From positions 1-9,899 of the forward strand of contig JAICSD010000133.1 in assembly GCA_025937075.1 (NCBI GenBank): a stretch of DNA of 9,899 bases. Direction: 5' to 3'. Shown here piece after piece: positions 6,066 through 9,899 of the stretch (the first letter of the stretch is position 1; each line of letters begins with the position of its first letter). The notes under the pieces were generated by a model. That model was not told the DNA's origin and did no database searches. It saw nothing but the letters and a program-made list of their open reading frames with translations. The position numbers were made by a program, and so were the translations under genes. Origin of the DNA: Vicinamibacteria bacterium. Lineage in GTDB: Bacteria; Acidobacteriota; Vicinamibacteria; Vicinamibacterales; 2-12-FULL-66-21.

Positions 6066-7796
6066 ATGCGACAGATAGCGTGCACGTTGGGACTGGTGGC
6101 CGTTCTCGGCGCCCCCGCCCTCGCGCAGACACCCGCGGCTCAGACGACGCCGCCGCCGTCTTCCACCCCATCGACCGAAGTCACCACGCGCCCCGCGACG
6201 ACGACGTTCATGGGGGATACGGGTCTCTGGAACGTCCCCACCGGCGAGGTCCTGCCCGCCCGCCGCTGGTCGGTCAGCGCGTACCGGGTCAACTTCGACG
6301 ATAACCAGGGATTCAGTGACATCTCGAACTGGCCCATCACGTTCGGCGTGGGCCTCGCGGATCGCGCGGAGATTTTCGGATCGTGGGTGCTCGTCAACCG
6401 CATCGACCGGGACGTGCGCCCGCTGTTTCCAGCATCAGGTAATCCGGTCGCGAATGCTGTACTCGGCGATCCGAACGTCACCGGCGTCGTGCCGCAGAAT
6501 CCCCTCGCCACGCGCGGCTGGAGCGGCAACAACCTGGGCGACCTGTGGGTGGGCGCGAAGTTCAACGTCTCCTCTCAGTGGCGGCAGCAGCCGGCAGCGT
6601 TCGCCGTGCGCGCGATGGTGAAGCTGCCAACCGGCGACAAGGACAGCGGCGCGAGCACGGGGAAGGCCGACGTCGCGTTCGACGGCATCATCAGCAAAGA
6701 GATCAACGAGCGCGCGGAGCTGTCGGGCTACGCAGGCTTCATCGTTCGCGGCGCGCCATCCCAGGTCGAGGAAACCAACGGCTTTCGCTGGGGCGTCGGC
6801 GCAGGTGTGCCCAGCCGCAAGTCGCTGCGCTTCACGGCGGAACTGACCGGTGAGGCGTATACGAAGAGTTCACTTACCCAAAAGACGCTCCTCGTCGCGG
6901 AGGACGGTTCGGCGCTGACGGCTGGCTTCGTCTCGCAGGTCAAATCACCGGTCGACGTGAATCTCGGACTGACCTGGCAGGCGCGCAGCGGGTTCTTCGC
7001 TGGCGCGGGTTGGACGTGGCGCGTGAACATGGATTCGCGAGACACGTTCCTCAGTCAGTACACGAACGGGGCCGGCGATCGGATGGACATCGTCGGGCGC
7101 ATTGGATATCACCCCGGCGTCCGTGTCTACGTCGCCCCCGCGCCGCCACCTCCGCCGCCGCCTCCGGCGCCACGCAATCAGCCGCCGACCGTCCACGCGA
7201 GGTGCGAGCCGTGCACGGTTGAAATCGGGAAGACGTCGACCGTCACAGCCGATGCGCAAGATCCGGATGGGGATGCGCTGTCGTACCGCTGGAGCGCACC
7301 TGCCGGAACCTTCGCCAACGGCACGTCGCGGCAGACGCCGTGGACCGCCCCCATGCAGGAAGGACCCGTTCAGGTCACCGTCACCGTCGACGACGGCAAG
7401 GGAGGCACCGCATCTGACTCAGTGACCATTCAGGTGATCAAGCCGGCGGTGAAGGAAGTGGTGTTCGAGGACGTCCACTTCGATTTCGACCGCTACAGCC
7501 TGCGGCCGGAGGCGACGCGGCTGCTGGACGAGGTCGTTCGGGCGCTGCAGGACAACCCGGATCTCCACATCGAGATCGAGGGCCACACCTGCAACATCGG
7601 AACGGCGGAATACAATCTCGCGCTCGGCGACCGTCGCGCGAACGCGGTCCGCGACTACCTGACCAGCCGCGGCATTTCCGCGGCTCGCCTGCAGACGGTC
7701 AGCTACGGGGAAGAGCGTCCGAAATACGACAACAGCCGCGAGGAGACCCGGCGCCTGAACCGCCGCGCGGCGCTGACGGTCCGCTTGCAGCGATAA
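6066..7796 (+). CDS. OmpA-family outer-membrane protein with Pro-rich linker and Ig/PKD-like domain
   Basis: This is probably an outer-membrane protein that ties the envelope to peptidoglycan. The start at 6066 is chosen because it gives a clean signal peptide (MRQIACTLGLVAVLGAPALA) after a GAGG ribosome-binding site at 6058-6061. The earlier in-frame ATG at 5979 would translate through the palindrome. Of 576 residues, about 1-21 are the signal and about 22-40 are Pro/Thr-rich. About 45-355 are rich in alternating polar/hydrophobic strands, as in a beta-barrel. About 357-376 are a Pro-rich linker, 377-465 an Ig/PKD-like domain (DPDGDALSYRW, VTVTVDDGKGG), and 466-576 an OmpA C-terminal domain (VHFDFDRYSLRP, then YNLALGDRRANAV). 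In that domain the usual Asp of GHTD, which binds diaminopimelate, is Cys (C509), while the partner Arg (R524) is kept. A CEPC motif lies at 380-383. The barrel call is inference from pattern only. Confidence 0.88.
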   Translation: MRQIACTLGLVAVLGAPALAQTPAAQTTPPPSSTPSTEVTTRPATTTFMGDTGLWNVPTGEVLPARRWSVSAYRVNFDDNQGFSDISNWPITFGVGLADRAEIFGSWVLVNRIDRDVRPLFPASGNPVANAVLGDPNVTGVVPQNPLATRGWSGNNLGDLWVGAKFNVSSQWRQQPAAFAVRAMVKLPTGDKDSGASTGKADVAFDGIISKEINERAELSGYAGFIVRGAPSQVEETNGFRWGVGAGVPSRKSLRFTAELTGEAYTKSSLTQKTLLVAEDGSALTAGFVSQVKSPVDVNLGLTWQARSGFFAGAGWTWRVNMDSRDTFLSQYTNGAGDRMDIVGRIGYHPGVRVYVAPAPPPPPPPPAPRNQPPTVHARCEPCTVEIGKTSTVTADAQDPDGDALSYRWSAPAGTFANGTSRQTPWTAPMQEGPVQVTVTVDDGKGGTASDSVTIQVIKPAVKEVVFEDVHFDFDRYSLRPEATRLLDEVVRALQDNPDLHIEIEGHTCNIGTAEYNLALGDRRANAVRDYLTSRGISAARLQTVSYGEERPKYDNSREETRRLNRRAALTVRLQR

Positions 7797-7803
7797 TCGG
7801 TCC

Positions 7804-8805
7804 ATGCCCATCCGTCCGTCCTCCGGCGCGGAGATCAAACCGCTGATCACCGCGCTGGGAGGATCGGACGACGTGCGGCGCGAGGCGGCGATTGCGCGTC
7901 TCGCGGTCATCGGTCCGCGCGCCGCCGAACACCTCCTCGCCGCCTATCCTGGCTCAACGACTCGTTCCCGGGTCGGCATCCTTCGCGCGCTGGAGTCGAT
8001 GGCGGATCCGCGAGGGCTCACGCTGGCGCGCGAAGCGCTCGACCGGGGGCCCGCCGACCTGTCGCTGGCCGCTGTCGGCACCTTGCGCGCGCTCCTTGCG
8101 ACGGCCGAGGCGTCGAAGGACGCGCTCGATACGCTCATCTCTGCCGCGCTCGACCCGGAGCGGAGTACGGACGTGCGCCTTGCGGCGTTCGACGCGCTTC
8201 GCGAACTGCCCGCCGACATCGTCCAGCCCATTCGCGAATCGCTCGCGTCGGATCGCGACGCCGTCATCCGGCAGGCCGCCGGCGGCCAGCCGGGCGGGAT
8301 CGATCGGTGGAGCGCCGCGGTTGCGGGAAATCTGCCGTCGACCGCTGCATTGCTGAAGGGTCTCGCGGCGGCGCATCACGCCGACGCGCGGCTGACGGAG
8401 CTGCAGCGGCTCATCGATCACGTGCGGGCGCGCGAACGCAGCGAACCCGATGCGGCTGCGCGGGCCGAGTGGCGGGCCGTTCGCGGCACGCTGCATCAGG
8501 CGCTCGCGAACCGCGGCAGCCGGCTTGCGCTGTACGACCTGCGCGACAGCCTGTCCGATCACGGGCCTCTGCCGGTGACGTTTCTGGCAGCGCTGGAAGA
8601 GATCGGCGATGCGAGCTGTATCGAGCCGCTGGCGGATGCCTACGACGCCTCGTCTCGAAGCGCCGACCTGTGGTGGCGGGAGCATCTGGCGGGCGCCTTC
8701 CGCGCGATCGTGCGGCGTGAGGGTTTGACGCGGCGGCACCTCGTGGTGAAGCGCGCGCTTGCGCGCTGGCCGGAGGCGGCGGCGGAGCTCATGGGACGGG
8801 TGTGA
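7804..8805 (+). CDS. HEAT-repeat-like alpha-helical protein of unknown function
   Basis: The 333-residue protein is rich in Ala, Leu, Arg and Asp and has the look of tandem paired helices. Segments such as DDVRREAAIARLAVIGPRA, SRVGILRALESMADPRGL and TDVRLAAFDALRELP in residues 20-150 resemble HEAT or PBS-lyase-type repeats, which usually serve as protein-binding scaffolds. Residues 170-333 are also predicted helical by eye, with GDASCIEPLADAY resembling another repeat and a basic end. There is no signal peptide or membrane segment, so it is probably cytoplasmic. It starts 7 bp after the OmpA-family stop codon with no promoter or clear ribosome-binding site, which suggests co-transcription and perhaps translational coupling. 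The specific function and partner are not recognisable. It ends just before the REP-like array and converges on proS. Confidence 0.8.
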   Translation: MPIRPSSGAEIKPLITALGGSDDVRREAAIARLAVIGPRAAEHLLAAYPGSTTRSRVGILRALESMADPRGLTLAREALDRGPADLSLAAVGTLRALLATAEASKDALDTLISAALDPERSTDVRLAAFDALRELPADIVQPIRESLASDRDAVIRQAAGGQPGGIDRWSAAVAGNLPSTAALLKGLAAAHHADARLTELQRLIDHVRARERSEPDAAARAEWRAVRGTLHQALANRGSRLALYDLRDSLSDHGPLPVTFLAALEEIGDASCIEPLADAYDASSRSADLWWREHLAGAFRAIVRREGLTRRHLVVKRALARWPEAAAELMGRV

Positions 8806-8823
8806 GGGAGCGAATACCAGATG

Positions 8824-9014
8824 GTAGGGCGGCCGCCTCACCGGAGATCGCAGGGCGGCCCTTTATAGGCCGCCTCACCGCAGATTGTAGGGCAGCCCTT
8901 TATGGGCCGCCTCACCGCAGATTGTAGAGCGGCCCTTTATGGGCCGCCTCACCCGCGGGGCACTCACCGCAGATTGTAGGGCGGCCCTTTATGGGCCGCC
9001 TCACCCGCGGGGCA
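8824..9014 (+). repeat. Tandem array of five GTAG-hairpin (REP-like) units
   Basis: Five units begin with GTAG (or GCAG) at 8824, 8850, 8887, 8924 and 8976. The model unit is GTAG, an 8-nt arm GGCGGCCC, the loop TTTAT, the arm GGGCCGCC and a 12-nt linker TCACCGCAGATT, giving a 37-nt period. The first unit lacks 11 nt of inner stem and loop. The second has GCAG and one stem mismatch, the third and fourth have one A-C mismatch each, and the fifth is perfect. The fourth linker is 15 nt longer and contains CCCGCGGG, which recurs after the fifth unit. The array sits between the 3' ends of converging genes, a typical place for REP elements. The hairpins may also slow transcription from either side, but there is no U-tract. 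No RAYT transposase gene is present in the window. Confidence 0.8.
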
Positions 9015-9025
9015 TAAAGCCCTAA
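9009..9025 (-). repeat. Small hairpin after proS, perhaps an inverted REP remnant
   Basis: The minus strand reads TTAGGGC-TTTAT-GCCCC, 17 nt after the proS stop codon. It shares the loop TTTAT with the REP-like units but in the opposite orientation, and is preceded by GT so that GTTAG resembles GTAG. It also resembles the hairpin after the protease gene (2979-2994). It could be a degenerate inverted unit or a 3'-end hairpin. No U-tract is present. Confidence 0.4.
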
Positions 9026-9041
9026 CCCTATATGAGACCCT

Positions 9042-9899
9042 TCAGTAAGCCTTCGCGAACCACGCTTCGGCTGTCGCAGGACCGCCGCAAAGAATGCAGG
9101 TGCCGGTGGGCTCGGCAGTTGTGAACGGAATGTTTCGCAGCGTCGCCTGCGTCTCCGCTTTGATGCGCGCCTCGCACGCCGAGCTGCCGCACCACCCCGC
9201 GATGACGAACCCGGGACGGCCCTCCATCACGCTCTTGAACTCGTCGTAGGTCGACACCCGTGTCGTGTGCTCGTCGCGGAACGTTCGTGCGCGCTCCAGC
9301 AGCGACCGCTGCATCTCATCGAGCCGTCCGACAATCGCATCCGCGAGGCCGTCCATCGGCATCGGCTGCTTCTCGCGCGTATCGCGGCGGGCCACCATCA
9401 CCGACGACTTCTCGATGTCTTTGGGACCGATTTCGACCCGCAGCGGCACGCCGCGGAGCTCCCACTCGGCAAATTTCCAACCGGGCGTATACGTGTCCCG
9501 ATCGTCGAGGAACACACGAACGCCGCGCGCCCTGAGGACGTCGGCGATCTCGCGCGCCCTGGGCAGCACCGTCTCCTGCCAGTTGCCTTTCGCGATCGGA
9601 ACAATCACGACCTGATAGGGCGCAATGCGAGGCGGCAGCACCAGGCCGTTGTCGTCGCCGTGGGTCATGATGACGCCGCCAATCAGCCGCGTCGACACAC
9701 CCCACGACGTCGTCCACACGTACTGCAGCGTCTTGTCGCGGCCCTGGAACTGAATCCCAAACGCCCTGGCGAAGTTCTGTCCGAGATTGTGAGACGTTCC
9801 CGCCTGGAGCGCGCGGCCGTCCCGCATCAGCCCTTCGATCGAGTAGGTGCGCGACGCACCGGCGAACTTCTCGCTCTCGCTCTTCTGCCCGTCGATGAC
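9042..9899 (-). CDS. proS: Prolyl-tRNA synthetase, partial (N-terminal part outside the window)
   Basis: ProRS charges tRNA-Pro with proline in the cytoplasm. The frame is open from the right edge (VIDGQKSESEKFAGA) to TGA at 9042, giving 285 C-terminal residues; about 200 N-terminal residues with class II motifs 1 and 2 are missing. Visible are the conserved catalytic segments ALQAGTSHNLGQNFARAF and YVWTTSWGVSTRLIGG, and the motif 3 region (MTHGDDNGLVLPPRIAP). The anticodon-binding domain starts at YQVVIVPI. The last 55 or so residues are a C-terminal domain with four Cys (GWCGSSACE and CILC) suited to bind zinc, ending in WFAKAY. This is the archaeal/eukaryote-like ProRS type, also found in several bacterial phyla, and not the E. 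coli type with an editing insertion. It converges on the HEAT gene, with the repeat array between. Confidence 0.96.
   Translation of the reverse strand, partial: VIDGQKSESEKFAGASRTYSIEGLMRDGRALQAGTSHNLGQNFARAFGIQFQGRDKTLQYVWTTSWGVSTRLIGGVIMTHGDDNGLVLPPRIAPYQVVIVPIAKGNWQETVLPRAREIADVLRARGVRVFLDDRDTYTPGWKFAEWELRGVPLRVEIGPKDIEKSSVMVARRDTREKQPMPMDGLADAIVGRLDEMQRSLLERARTFRDEHTTRVSTYDEFKSVMEGRPGFVIAGWCGSSACEARIKAETQATLRNIPFTTAEPTGTCILCGGPATAEAWFAKAY

Noticed and set aside
7137..7190. Simple-sequence repeat (CCG/CCT tract)
   Set aside because: It encodes the in-frame Pro-rich linker of the OmpA-family protein with mixed Pro codons, so it is not a separate repeat element.
8824..9014. CRISPR array
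   Set aside because: Units are contiguous with a nearly identical 12-nt linker. There are no unique spacers of constant length and no cas genes.

Overview
The window is GC-rich bacterial chromosome, by eye about two-thirds G+C, with strong G/C bias at third codon positions. This bias leaves long open frames opposite almost every real gene. It carries housekeeping genes of a Gram-negative (diderm) bacterium: smc, a periplasmic S41 (C-terminal processing) protease, a two-gene Tat export operon, an OmpA-type outer-membrane protein, a HEAT-repeat protein and proS. The SMC start, the long C-terminal tail of the S41 protease, the GHTCNIG variant of the OmpA domain and the ProRS type with a Cys-rich C-terminus fit Acidobacteriota, perhaps Vicinamibacteria. 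This placement is from recall of similar proteins and is not proven by the window.

Layout from left to right. Positions 1-2741 (minus) hold the first 913 residues of smc, cut by the window edge. Positions 2742-3047 are non-coding but structured. On the minus strand they contain a good sigma70-like promoter, about 165 nt of RNA-like sequence, and a strong intrinsic terminator whose U-tract ends only 12 nt before the smc start codon. This looks like an attenuated leader or a small RNA in front of smc. Positions 3048-4670 (minus) encode the S41 protease. An 88-bp divergent gap separates it from tatA (4768-5061, plus) and tatC (5077-5922, plus). A 143-bp gap follows with a -10 box and a palindrome flanked by CTAC (GTAG on the minus strand). 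Next come the OmpA-family gene (6066-7796, plus) and, 7 bp later, a HEAT-repeat gene (7804-8805, plus). Positions 8806-9041 hold a tandem array of five GTAG-plus-hairpin units between converging genes. The 3' part of proS (9042-9899, minus) closes the window.

The genes fall into cell-envelope work (Tat export, periplasmic proteolysis, an outer-membrane/peptidoglycan link) and core functions (chromosome organisation, tRNA charging). No mobile-element protein, CRISPR array, tRNA or rRNA was seen. The non-coding parts are the most unusual: a candidate attenuator before smc, REP-like palindromes of two stem types sharing a GTAG foot, a small hairpin motif repeated after two minus-strand genes, and a probably leaderless tatA. 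No clearly new protein system was found.
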